DNA of 64,000 bases, from assembly GCA_020041925.1 (NCBI GenBank), contig CP083409.1, one strand, 5' to 3'. The notes under the pieces were generated by a model. The model did not search any database, had not been told where the DNA came from, and saw only the letters and a list, made by a program, of their open reading frames with translations. Source of the DNA: Faucicola osloensis_D (GTDB taxonomy: Bacteria; Pseudomonadota; Gammaproteobacteria; Pseudomonadales; Moraxellaceae). Of the stretch, positions 1 to 8,068 are shown in pieces (within the stretch, counting starts at the first letter, position 1; each line of letters starts with the position of its first letter). The translations under genes were made by a program, and so were the position numbers.

Positions 1-152
1 TGGATCCAGAAAACCGCCATATGCTAAAAGTCACCATTGAAGATGCGATTGCTGCTGACCATTTATTTTCGTGTCTGATGGGGGATGATGTAGAGCCGCG
101 TCGTGCCTTTATTGAAGAGAATGCGTTAACGGTGACCAACTTAGATATTTAA
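1..152 (+). CDS. gyrB: DNA gyrase subunit B, C-terminal end (partial)
   Basis: Only the last 49 codons are present (reading frame from base 3, stop TAA at 150-152). The translated tail contains HMLKVTIEDA, CLMGDDVEPRR and FIEENALTVTNLDI, the well-conserved C-terminus of GyrB, the ATPase subunit of the topoisomerase that introduces negative supercoils. The Toprim-domain tail with the GDDVEPRR-FI-ENA pattern is very characteristic; ParE ends differently. In relatives gyrB closes the dnaA-dnaN-recF-gyrB cluster at the chromosomal origin, so the window probably begins a few kilobases from oriC (inference). A strong hairpin terminator follows at 193-228. Confidence 0.93.
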   Translation, partial: DPENRHMLKVTIEDAIAADHLFSCLMGDDVEPRRAFIEENALTVTNLDI

Positions 153-192
153 CCCAATATTAGAGTCGTGTTTTAATACTTTAATACAATGG

Positions 193-228
193 AAACCACC
201 TTATGTCGTAATAAGGTGGTTTTATTTC
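193..228 (+). terminator. Rho-independent terminator after gyrB
   Basis: A perfect 12-bp stem (193-204 with 211-222), six-base loop GTCGTA, followed by a T-rich tract (TTTTATTT). It sits 40 bases after the gyrB stop and before mntP, so mntP needs its own promoter or read-through. Confidence 0.85.
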
Positions 229-255
229 AGCTAGAATTTTTAGAAGAGATATCAC

Positions 256-846
256 ATGATTGCTTTATTACTGCTAGCGATAGCCTTATCGATGGATGCC
301 TTTGCTGTAGCGATTGGACTCGGTGCCAAACACCGCCAAGATACGACCAAAATTGCGGTCATGGCAGGCGTATATTTTGGCGTCTTTCAAGGTTTGATGC
401 CTTTGATTGGTTATCTCGGTGGACGTTCAATCCTAGGATTTATCGCCAATTGGGCGCCTTGGATCGCGTGCATTATTTTGGTGGGGCTTGGTGGAAAAAT
501 GCTGTATGAAGCCTTATCTGGCGATGATGAAGATGCCACATCACAAGACTCCACCCCGCACAATATTGCTTTAGATATCGCCAATGATGCCAATGTTGTC
601 ATCACGCATAAAACCATGACTACTTTAGCGATTGCAACCAGTATTGATGCAATGGCAGCCGGATTTACCTTAAACTTAATCCCAGTCAATCCTTATGTAT
701 CCTGTGCAGTAATTGCCGTGGTAACAGGCATTTTTAGCTTTATTGGCGTATTTATGGGCAAGCAATCAGGCACGTGGCTAGAGAGTAAGGCTGAAATTTT
801 TGGTGGGCTAGTGTTAATCGGTATTGGCATCAAAATGGTAATTTAA
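256..846 (+). CDS. mntP: Manganese efflux pump MntP
   Basis: A 196-residue inner-membrane protein with two homologous halves, each of about three hydrophobic segments: residues about 1-75 and 115-196, joined by an acidic, polar cytoplasmic linker (SGDDEDATSQDS). The start MIALLLLAIALSMDAFAVA and the second-half ATSIDAMAAGF match the MntP (DUF204) family, in which the paired aspartates in the membrane segments (SMDAFA, SIDAMA) are needed for Mn2+ export. Length is that of the family. A purine-rich AGAAGAG lies just before the ATG. In enteric bacteria mntP is controlled by a yybP-ykoY riboswitch, but the gap to gyrB is only about 100 bases and is mostly taken by a terminator, so I see no room for one here. 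Confidence 0.93.
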   Translation: MIALLLLAIALSMDAFAVAIGLGAKHRQDTTKIAVMAGVYFGVFQGLMPLIGYLGGRSILGFIANWAPWIACIILVGLGGKMLYEALSGDDEDATSQDSTPHNIALDIANDANVVITHKTMTTLAIATSIDAMAAGFTLNLIPVNPYVSCAVIAVVTGIFSFIGVFMGKQSGTWLESKAEIFGGLVLIGIGIKMVI

Positions 847-885
847 TAGGCTAGCTTTCTTGCCTCAGATTTTAACAGTTCAAAT

Positions 886-922
886 AAAAAAGACTTTCAA
901 ATTGATGAAAGTCTTTTTTTTA
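886..922. terminator. Bidirectional terminator between mntP and the glycine-zipper gene
   Basis: Perfect stem AAAAAAGACTTTCA (886-899) with its complement at 906-919, six-base loop, A-tract on one side and T-tract on the other. It lies between two convergent genes and can serve both. Confidence 0.85.
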
Positions 923-946
923 TGTTAAGCTAACTTAATCGAAAGA

Positions 947-2281
947 TTAACGCTTAATACGATACCATGCATCACGTGCTGCTAGGCGAGCTTGGTCCCA
1001 AGTCAAACGTGAATTACCTTTGAATTTTTCCCAATCATTGCGTAAGTCATTTTCAACACTTTCAAAATCATTAGCAGTATTAAAATGATGACGTGCACGG
1101 TAACCATAATCATACGCTGAGCGATAGTCAGTATCGTAATCGTAGCCTTGACTATAGTAAGTCGTCGTATTGTAGTTATTGCGCCAGTAGGTATCTTCTT
1201 CTGTATTACCTTCAAGCGTATTTGCTACGGCATTACCCGTGGCTGCACCTGCTACAGCACCAATGGCACCGCCAACTAATGAACCTACTGGACCACCTAC
1301 CGCACCAATTGCAGCGCCTGTAGCAGCACCAGCTACCATACCTGTACCACTGGCAACAGGGTTAGCTTCTTTACGTTGTTCACCGGCTTCAGTTGGGTTG
1401 ACTGCTTCACCGACTTCATGACCTGCTGCACCACCTGCTACAGCGCCAATCGCGCCACCCACTAAGGTACCAACAGGGCCCGCTACTGAACCAACGGCTG
1501 CACCGGCTGCTGCACCGCCTAGTGCCCCAGAACCACTGGCAACTGGATGAGGTTTTTCGTAAGCATCTTCAGCAGTAGTAGGGTTGACTGCTTCACCGAC
1601 TTCATGACCTGCCGCGCTACCTGCCACGGCGCCAATCGCACCACCAATCAATGTACCAACGGGACCCGCTACTGAACCAACGGCTGCACCAGCTGCGGCA
1701 CCACCTAATGCGCCTGTACCAGTAGCAACAGGATGACCCTTTTCTTCACCTTCTGCATAGCCATCCACTGTACGAAGACGTGGTGAATATTCTTGACCAG
1801 AAATACGAGCATCTGTTCTATCCCAACCATCACGAATCGCTTCTTTAGCATCCTGCCATGCAAGACGTGAACTACCTTTTACTTCATGCCAACTACGTTC
1901 AAGATCAGATTCTACACTGTCAAACGTGGTGCCAGCTGGGTATTTTGCGCGGTTTGCATAGCCGACTGCATAAGCTGGTTGATAGTCAGTGGTATAATCA
2001 TAACCATCTCTATAGTAGGTTGTTTGTGTATAGGTATCGTTCCAATAAGTATCTTCAATAGTTGGATCAATCGCTTCACCTGCGGCGTGACCTGCAGCAC
2101 CACCCGCGATGGCACCAATTGCGCCGCCGATTAACATACCCAATGGACCACCAATGGCACCGATAGCTGCACCTGCAGCCGCACCACCCATACCGCCTAC
2201 TGCAGTACCGATTGGATGTGAACCTGGTTCACCAGTGATAGGGTCGCGATTTAAGTCTGAATTATTGATATTATCTACCAT
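947..2281 (-). CDS. Four-fold glycine-zipper repeat protein of unknown function
   Basis: I chose ATG at 2281 (444 aa) because GAGGA stands 7 bases before it; an upstream TTG at 2314 would add 11 residues. The protein holds four Gly/Ala zipper modules with the core GGAAAGAAVGSVAGPVG or a close variant, followed by IGGAIGAVAG and GHEVGEAVNP: about residues 22-72, 182-232, 244-294 and 305-355. Modules 2 and 3 repeat with an exact 62-residue (186-base) period and are nearly identical in DNA. Two copies of a second domain, rich in Tyr and Asp (DTYW, TTYY, GYDY) and ending in W-x-x-x-KG-x-SR-L-x-W, follow module 1 (about 75-165) and module 4 (about 363-444). Each zipper could form a pair of membrane-packing helices. 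I see no signal peptide or lipobox, so localisation is unclear. Similar glycine-zipper stress proteins occur in Acinetobacter and Psychrobacter; the function is unknown. Confidence 0.85.
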   Translation of the reverse strand: MVDNINNSDLNRDPITGEPGSHPIGTAVGGMGGAAAGAAIGAIGGPLGMLIGGAIGAIAGGAAGHAAGEAIDPTIEDTYWNDTYTQTTYYRDGYDYTTDYQPAYAVGYANRAKYPAGTTFDSVESDLERSWHEVKGSSRLAWQDAKEAIRDGWDRTDARISGQEYSPRLRTVDGYAEGEEKGHPVATGTGALGGAAAGAAVGSVAGPVGTLIGGAIGAVAGSAAGHEVGEAVNPTTAEDAYEKPHPVASGSGALGGAAAGAAVGSVAGPVGTLVGGAIGAVAGGAAGHEVGEAVNPTEAGEQRKEANPVASGTGMVAGAATGAAIGAVGGPVGSLVGGAIGAVAGAATGNAVANTLEGNTEEDTYWRNNYNTTTYYSQGYDYDTDYRSAYDYGYRARHHFNTANDFESVENDLRNDWEKFKGNSRLTWDQARLAARDAWYRIKR

Positions 2282-2768
2282 GATTGTATCCTCATTTGAA
2301 GTTTTTTTATCCAAGCCATACTAGTGTTTAAAAAATTTTTAATATGGCTGTTATTTTTATTGTTGAAAAACGATTAAACGTGATATTAAATTAAAATGCA
2401 TAAATTAAAATCAATTTTTTCGTAAAACCGTTTTAAGTTATTACCCTTCCATAATAATAAATTTTTGCGTTTGATATGTAGCAGTATCAGCAATCTTTTC
2501 GTAGAGTTTGGTAAACTCAAAGCCTATTAGATTATGTTTGTGTAACAAAGATAAGCAATTGGTGAAAAGGATACAAAAAAACGCAATTAAAGACTGTTTA
2601 TGATAGAAATTTTTTAGGGAAAATTTTTACTTAAAACATTCATGTAGCCATTTTTCACCCTATAAAAATCAGCAAATAAAGCCGTTAATTGGTACAATAC
2701 CCATAAATTTTTGAAACCTGTTAGCATCGGTTCAACTAAGCTATTTATCCAAATTTAAAGAGGCTCGT
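2282..2768. other. Intergenic region before guaA
   Basis: About 490 very AT-rich bases between two divergent genes. It must hold promoters for both. I see a possible -10 (TACAAT, 2693-2698) for guaA without a convincing -35, and a weak 6-bp hairpin near 2507-2521. No conserved RNA motif or ORF stands out. Confidence 0.4.
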
Positions 2769-4352
2769 ATGTCAACATCCAACAACTCAATCAAACAAGA
2801 CCGTATTTTGGTATTGGATTATGGTTCACAGTACAGTCAACTGATTGCACGCCGCGTGCGTGAAGCAGGGGTGTTCTGTGAAATGTACCCATACGATATC
2901 GACGCACAGCGCATTCATGAATTTGGTGCAAAAGGGGTTATTTTATCGGGCGGTCCAGAGAGCGTGTATGCAGAAAACAGCCCAAAAATTAATGACGCCG
3001 TATTTGATATCAATGTGCCTGTACTAGGCATTTGCTATGGTATGCAGGCGATGGCAGATCGGTTTGGTGGCAAAATTGAAGCCAGTAGTCACCAAGAGTT
3101 TGGCGCTGCTATCATTGAAAAAACCGCTCAAGATAGCTTCTTTAAAGACATTGAAGATGAGCCCAACAAATTACACGTTTGGATGAGTCATGGCGATAAA
3201 GTTGTTGAGTTACCTGCAGGCTTTGAAGTGACTGCGATAACCCCAAGCTGTCCAATTGCTGCCATGGCAAATGAAAGCAAGCATTATTATGGTGTGCAGT
3301 TTCATCCAGAAGTGACCCATACGCTGCAAGGTGAGGCATTGATTAGCCGATTTGTACACCAAATCTGTGGCTGTGCCAATGCATGGACACCGGATAACAT
3401 CATTGAGATGCGTGTGGCGCAGTTAAAAGAACAAATTGCCGATGAGCAAGTGTTGTTGGGACTTTCGGGCGGCGTAGATAGCTCAGTAGTAGCCGCACTG
3501 CTTCACAAAGCGATTGGCGAGCAGCTAACCTGTGTGTTTGTTGATAATGGTTTGTTACGGCTACATGAAGGCGACCAAGTGATGCAAATCTTTGCTGAAA
3601 ACATGGGCGTTAAAGTCATTCGCGTGGATGCTGAAGAACGTTTTTTGACCGCATTAGCCGGTGTTAGCGATCCAGAGGCCAAGCGTAAAATCATTGGCAA
3701 AACCTTTATCGATGTGTTTGCAGATACCGCACGTGAACTGTCGGGTGAGGGCAAAGGCATTCAATTCTTGGCACAAGGCACCATTTATCCCGATGTCATT
3801 GAATCGGCAAAAAGTCACCAAGGCAAAGCGCATGTCATCAAGTCGCACCACAATGTCGGTGGCTTGCCAGACGATTTGCAGTTCAAACTCGTTGAACCCT
3901 TACGTGACTTGTTTAAAGATGAAGTGCGTAAGCTCGGTGTGACATTAGGGCTACCTGCAAAAATGATTTATCGTCATCCCTTCCCAGGTCCAGGTCTAGG
4001 CGTGCGTATCTTGGGTGAAGTGAAAAAAGAATATGCCGACATTTTGCGTCAAGCCGATGCCATCTTTATGCAAGAGTTGGAAAAATCTGGGTGGTATGAT
4101 AAAACCGCACAAGCATTCGCGGTATTCCAACCGGTAAAATCAGTGGGCGTGGTCGGTGATGGTCGCCGCTATGCGTGGGTGATTGCATTACGGGCGGTTG
4201 AAACCATCGACTTTATGACAGCACGTTTTGCCCATTTACCGTATGATTTGATTGAAACCGTGTCTAATCGCATCATGAATGAAATCAAAGAAGTCTCACG
4301 TGTGACCTACGATATCTCAAGTAAGCCACCAGCGACCATTGAATGGGAATAA
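2769..4352 (+). CDS. guaA: GMP synthase (glutamine-hydrolysing)
   Basis: Converts XMP to GMP using ATP and glutamine, the last step of guanine nucleotide synthesis. The 527 residues show the expected order. A class I glutamine amidotransferase comes first (about 10-200), with nucleophile Cys89 in GICYGMQ and His179/Glu181 in FHPEV. An N-type ATP pyrophosphatase follows, with SGGVDSS at 233-239. The C-terminal dimerisation domain ends in the usual KPPATIEWE. Full length. An AAAGAGG ribosome-binding site stands before the ATG. The gene is monocistronic here; guaB is not adjacent. A bidirectional terminator follows at 4372-4400. Confidence 0.98.
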   Translation: MSTSNNSIKQDRILVLDYGSQYSQLIARRVREAGVFCEMYPYDIDAQRIHEFGAKGVILSGGPESVYAENSPKINDAVFDINVPVLGICYGMQAMADRFGGKIEASSHQEFGAAIIEKTAQDSFFKDIEDEPNKLHVWMSHGDKVVELPAGFEVTAITPSCPIAAMANESKHYYGVQFHPEVTHTLQGEALISRFVHQICGCANAWTPDNIIEMRVAQLKEQIADEQVLLGLSGGVDSSVVAALLHKAIGEQLTCVFVDNGLLRLHEGDQVMQIFAENMGVKVIRVDAEERFLTALAGVSDPEAKRKIIGKTFIDVFADTARELSGEGKGIQFLAQGTIYPDVIESAKSHQGKAHVIKSHHNVGGLPDDLQFKLVEPLRDLFKDEVRKLGVTLGLPAKMIYRHPFPGPGLGVRILGEVKKEYADILRQADAIFMQELEKSGWYDKTAQAFAVFQPVKSVGVVGDGRRYAWVIALRAVETIDFMTARFAHLPYDLIETVSNRIMNEIKEVSRVTYDISSKPPATIEWE

Positions 4353-4371
4353 AGCGACTAAAAAAGCTAAT

Positions 4372-4400
4372 AAAAAAGGCGATTGATTATCGCCTTTTTT
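4372..4400. terminator. Bidirectional terminator between guaA and dsbB
   Basis: Perfect 12-bp stem AAAAAAGGCGAT / ATCGCCTTTTTT around a 5-base loop; A-tract and T-tract make it usable from both sides of the convergent pair. Confidence 0.88.
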
Positions 4401-4426
4401 ATGGGTTTAAACCACGACCGGTAACG

Positions 4427-4951
4427 TTATCGAGTATTGCTTTGACGTATCGCCAAAATAATCATTACCAATAAAATGCTAAAAAACCCCAAGGATAATT
4501 CTGGGATACTAAAGCCTAAAAACGTCCAGTCAATCACCGCACACTCGCCAGAACCTTTAAATACTTCTTTCAACACTTGGGCAATCGGCAACGTATCCAT
4601 CCAATAGTCTAACCCAGGACCACATGAGGGGACTTGGTCAGGTGGCAGGTGTTGAATCCATACATGGCGAATCGCCACAGCAATTGACCACAAAATGCCG
4701 AGCAGCGCGCCACCCATCAACAAAATCTTTGCCCAAACTTGTTTTGGATTGAGCAAAAAGGCGATAAATGCAAAAATCCCCATCACAATCAAACCCACTC
4801 GCTGAAAGATACACAGCGGACACGGGTCTAATTTTACCACCCCTTGCAAATAAAAATAGGCGAAACTCATGCCAATAATGCTGGCTAACGTCAATAGTCC
4901 TGCCAGTCCCCGATAACTTAACAAGCTGTGGGTCAATGAAGCATTACGCAT
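4427..4951 (-). CDS. dsbB: Disulfide bond formation protein DsbB
   Basis: Inner-membrane quinone reductase that reoxidises periplasmic DsbA. Four transmembrane helices are visible, with the first periplasmic Cys pair in DPCPLC and the second pair bracketing the loop from SCGPGLDYW to GSGEC, as in the family. Start: the frame is open upstream to a TTG at 4996 (189 aa), but the ATG at 4951 gives the usual short N-terminal tail (MRNASLTHS) before the first helix and about 174 residues. Neither start has a good ribosome-binding site, so the choice is uncertain. The gene is not next to dsbA. Confidence 0.93.
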   Translation of the reverse strand: MRNASLTHSLLSYRGLAGLLTLASIIGMSFAYFYLQGVVKLDPCPLCIFQRVGLIVMGIFAFIAFLLNPKQVWAKILLMGGALLGILWSIAVAIRHVWIQHLPPDQVPSCGPGLDYWMDTLPIAQVLKEVFKGSGECAVIDWTFLGFSIPELSLGFFSILLVMIILAIRQSNTR

Positions 4952-5071
4952 AAAAAAACCATCAAACAATTTAGTGAAAAAGAATAAGCCAAACAATAGC
5001 GCTTAGAATTTTAGAAATTTAACCCTACAGAATAATCAGCCCAACAATACCTGATTACTAGCACTTGCTAA

Positions 5072-6637
5072 CTAGCGAAATTGACTCACATAGGCATAAA
5101 AATCTTGTGTGTCATTGTGCTCGATATCGGCTTGCTCACGCACAGAGTCTTTGGCAAGCTGCTCAAAGTAAGTCATTTGTTCAGGGACTAATCCTTGATG
5201 TCTTAAGCGATTGGCATGCATTTGCGCCAGTGACTTACCAAACTGCCAGCTACTATCAAAGCGTTCGGTATCAGCTAATACTTGCGCTGATAGGGTATTG
5301 TCGGGATTTTGCGCTTTTGCCATCATCGCTTGCCACGCGTTGCGGTAATCATTGCTACCATAAGTGACATCCATGAGTTCTGATAGCTTACGCATACCTA
5401 GCAGATGCTGTACTAGCCAGTCTTTAAATGCGACTTGCCCCGCCATTGTATCAATCGTTAAGTTTGGCTCGCGCCCTTGATTGACAATTTTTTCTTGGTT
5501 TTGAGCAAGTAGGGCATCTTCCTCGGGCAATAAGTCAGGACTATCTAGCAATAGGCAGTACAAGGCTAAAATTTCCATAAAACAGGCGGTATTTAAGCTG
5601 ATACCGATTTCGCTGTACGGATCTAAGTCAATCGCTCGGAGTTCCACATAAGCGATACCGCGCTTGGCTAAGGCATCACTGGGGTTTTCGCCGGGTTGGG
5701 TGATTTGTTTGGGGCGAATCGGGCTGTAGTACTCGTTTTCAATCTGTAAAATATGGTCATTGATTTGAATGGGATAGCCATTGTCATCATCGAGTCCCAA
5801 CGCGGTAAAATTAGGATGCGGCGTGTGGATGGCATTACGCAAACCTGCGACATATTCATCAAGACTGTTATAGCGGATATCTAAATCGTCTTGTACGCTA
5901 TTTTGGTAACCCAGTTTGCCCATACGCAGAGAGGTAGCATTAGGTAAATAGTAAGTTGATGCGTTCATTGGCTTTAGCGGATGTTCGCGACCCTTTAAAA
6001 AACACGCGCACACGGCAGGACTTGCACCCACCAAATACAGCACCATACCACTTAGACGCTTGAAGTTACGAATCAGACCCAAATATTTTTCATTTTTAAA
6101 TTCAGTTAATGACTGGGTATCACCTAACTGCTGTTGCCAAGCGGTGAATAAATTATCACCAAATGATAAATTATAATGTAGTCCAGCAATGGTCTGCATA
6201 CGGCGACCATAGCGGATGCCTAGACCGTGACGATATAGGGTTTTTAATCTACCTGAGTTTGAGGTGCCATAGTCGGCCAGCAAAATATCTTCATCGCCCG
6301 AAATCATACAAGGCATCGACATCGACCAAAACAGCTCATCATCGGTCAAAGCATTTTGTACCACAATATGCAAATCACGCAGCATATCAAGCGCTTCTTT
6401 CACCGTGGGTTTTGGCTCAGTAATTAGCTCTAACAAGCTTTCGGCGTAGTCAGTAGTGATAAAAGGGTGAGTGAGTTTTGAGCCAAGCTTTGCCGGGTGT
6501 GGGGTAGTGGCGATATATCCCTCAGGGCTCATACGTAAGCCTTCTTTTTCGATACCCCGTAGAATGCCATGAATATTTTCAGCGGTCAGCCAAGTAGGTA
6601 GCTGCAAAGAAGTACAAGTTTGAGGCGCTTGGGTCAT
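5072..6637 (-). CDS. gshA: Glutamate-cysteine ligase
   Basis: First and rate-setting step of glutathione synthesis: joins L-glutamate and L-cysteine through a gamma bond using ATP. At 521 residues it has the length of the proteobacterial GshA type (E. coli 518). Recognisable features are GIEKEGLRM near the N-terminus (Glu residues of the ATP/metal site), PFITTDYAESLLELIT, the SMPC segment, the GLHYNLSF strand and the YVELRAIDLDPYSEIGI segment. The start is ATG at 6637. It stands alone, with gshB not in the window. No hairpin terminator was found after it; the 3' end lies 120 bases from dsbB. Confidence 0.96.
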   Translation of the reverse strand: MTQAPQTCTSLQLPTWLTAENIHGILRGIEKEGLRMSPEGYIATTPHPAKLGSKLTHPFITTDYAESLLELITEPKPTVKEALDMLRDLHIVVQNALTDDELFWSMSMPCMISGDEDILLADYGTSNSGRLKTLYRHGLGIRYGRRMQTIAGLHYNLSFGDNLFTAWQQQLGDTQSLTEFKNEKYLGLIRNFKRLSGMVLYLVGASPAVCACFLKGREHPLKPMNASTYYLPNATSLRMGKLGYQNSVQDDLDIRYNSLDEYVAGLRNAIHTPHPNFTALGLDDDNGYPIQINDHILQIENEYYSPIRPKQITQPGENPSDALAKRGIAYVELRAIDLDPYSEIGISLNTACFMEILALYCLLLDSPDLLPEEDALLAQNQEKIVNQGREPNLTIDTMAGQVAFKDWLVQHLLGMRKLSELMDVTYGSNDYRNAWQAMMAKAQNPDNTLSAQVLADTERFDSSWQFGKSLAQMHANRLRHQGLVPEQMTYFEQLAKDSVREQADIEHNDTQDFYAYVSQFR

Positions 6638-6747
6638 AGTTATCCTAGAATTATTTTTAATTGTGTGAAATTATGCCACCAAATTTACACAAACACTATC
6701 AAAATATCGTGATGACGAAATTACCAATTGCGATAATCGCCAAACGT

Positions 6748-6774
6748 AAAAAACCCACAGTAAATACCGTGGGT
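6748..6774 (-). terminator. Terminator of the Roadblock gene
   Basis: Read on the minus strand: ACCCAC, a ten-base loop, GTGGGT, then a run of T. It lies 75 bases after the stop of the 6850-7206 gene and before the gshA promoter region. Confidence 0.65.
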
Positions 6775-6849
6775 ATGATAAAAACTATCCCATTATTTGA
6801 TTAAGTGGTAATTTTTACCTGACATCTGTCACTTTTAATGAAAAAGGCA

Positions 6850-7206
6850 TTAAGAGAAATCTAATTCAGTCTCAAACCCTTTTAATTCATGACGCGCCAT
6901 GGCTAGGTTTGATTTTTGGCGATCAAGCACTAGGTACAAAAATAGGTTTTCGTTACGAACTAGCGGACGGATTAAGTGATATTGTTTATTTAATGTGATT
7001 AGGATATCTTCGATATTGTCGTTAAGACCTAATGCTTTAGAAGTTTTACGTTTTGCACGTACCACTTCAGTGTTACCCGCTGCTGCAACTTCAAGGTCGA
7101 TACCATTACCGGTTGAAGCAAGTGCTAGACCTGATTCGCTGTCAACTAATGCAGCTGCAATGAAACCGTCGATGTTATTGAGTGAGTCTAAAGATAATTT
7201 AGCCAT
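6850..7206 (-). CDS. Roadblock/LC7 domain protein (MglB-like)
   Basis: A 118-residue single-domain protein, the size of Roadblock/LC7 proteins. The features are LDSLNNIDGFIAAALVDSES followed by GLALAS, a central helix and the C-terminal YLVLDRQKSNLAMARHEL. Proteins of this family bind small Ras-like GTPases; MglB is the GAP for the polarity GTPase MglA, and related proteins take part in motility or gliding regulation. No MglA-like GTPase is in the window, so its partner is unknown. A strong AAGGAG ribosome-binding site precedes the ATG. Family assignment is good; role is not known. Confidence 0.8.
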   Translation of the reverse strand: MAKLSLDSLNNIDGFIAAALVDSESGLALASTGNGIDLEVAAAGNTEVVRAKRKTSKALGLNDNIEDILITLNKQYHLIRPLVRNENLFLYLVLDRQKSNLAMARHELKGFETELDFS

Positions 7207-7603
7207 GATAAGCTCCTTGGTATTATTAAATTAATAGTAAAGATTGCTTATTAATAATTGCTTAGCTAACAAACTTAAATCATTAAAACATTTAACATTA
7301 AGTAATTAACAACAATAAATTAATATGAATCTATATTAGGGTACTTGATGATAACACGGTTAAGTGTCAGCACACTGTTGATGGAAGCATTATTACGGAT
7401 AAAGGCTAATGACACAAATCAAATCTGATAAACGCTGAAAAAATATAGATGATTTTGTTGAAAGGTAACAAATAAAGGATGAATGAAAATTAAAAGGCTA
7501 AACTTAACAGTTACTGGCTATATTTAAGCCATAATTTAAGCTAAAGCCTCTTAATCATTCAAATGAACTGGCTAAAGAAACCCAGTAAAATTAGCCAATA
7601 AAG
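7207..7603. other. AT-rich gene-free stretch between erpA and the Roadblock gene
   Basis: Nearly 400 bases, very AT-rich. It separates two minus-strand genes. A 7-bp inverted repeat (TGGCTAA / TTAGCCA, 16-base loop) stands just downstream of erpA near 7570-7600 but lacks a T-tract on the minus strand. I see no ORF or other recognisable element. Confidence 0.4.
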
Positions 7604-7960
7604 CTAGATAGAAAATGACGAACCACAACCACAAGTCGTAGTGGCGTTTGGATTGTTGACGGTAAAACGTGAGCCTTCTAATCCTTCCACATAATCAATG
7701 GTTGAGCCATGTAGATATTGGTAGCTCAAACTATCAACGACCAATGCTACATCATCGTTGCTAAAGGTAGCATCATCATCACCCAAGTTCTCTTCAAAAT
7801 TAAAACCATACGAAAAACCCGAGCAGCCACCACCTGTCACATATACCCGCAGCATCAAGTCGTTATTGCCTTCTGAATCACGTAGGTTACGCACTTTTTT
7901 GGCAGCATTATCGGTCAAGGTCATGCCATCAACCATACTATCAGTTATGGTATCGCTCAT
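7604..7960 (-). CDS. erpA: A-type iron-sulfur cluster carrier (ErpA-like)
   Basis: Delivers [2Fe-2S]/[4Fe-4S] clusters to target apoproteins. The 118-residue protein has the three invariant cysteines of the HesB/IscA/ErpA family: Cys46 in GGGCSGFSYGF and Cys110/Cys112 in the C-terminal CGCGSSF. The N-terminus (ITDSMVDGMTLTDNAAKKV) and the isolated position outside an isc or suf operon favour ErpA over IscA or SufA. It is divergent from the ABC-F gene, with about 100 bases between. Confidence 0.92.
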   Translation of the reverse strand: MSDTITDSMVDGMTLTDNAAKKVRNLRDSEGNNDLMLRVYVTGGGCSGFSYGFNFEENLGDDDATFSNDDVALVVDSLSYQYLHGSTIDYVEGLEGSRFTVNNPNATTTCGCGSSFSI

Positions 7961-8068
7961 CGGGGTATTCCTTATAAAAACTTTTTTCTTATTATGGGGT
8001 GCTTGCTTTATACTATCAAGAATTTTCCCATTTAATTTTAGTCAAATTTTTTGAGTTTTGAGCCGATT

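Noticed and set aside
152..256. Possible yybP-ykoY manganese riboswitch before mntP
   Set aside because: The gap is too short and largely occupied by the gyrB terminator; none of the expected conserved elements is seen.
1200..2220. Regularly spaced repeats that might suggest a CRISPR array
   Set aside because: Repeats are 186 bases apart, in frame, and encode glycine-zipper modules; no short unique spacers.
5065..5367. 100-codon open frame on the plus strand at the gshA 3' end
   Set aside because: Antisense to gshA, no ribosome-binding site, no domain.
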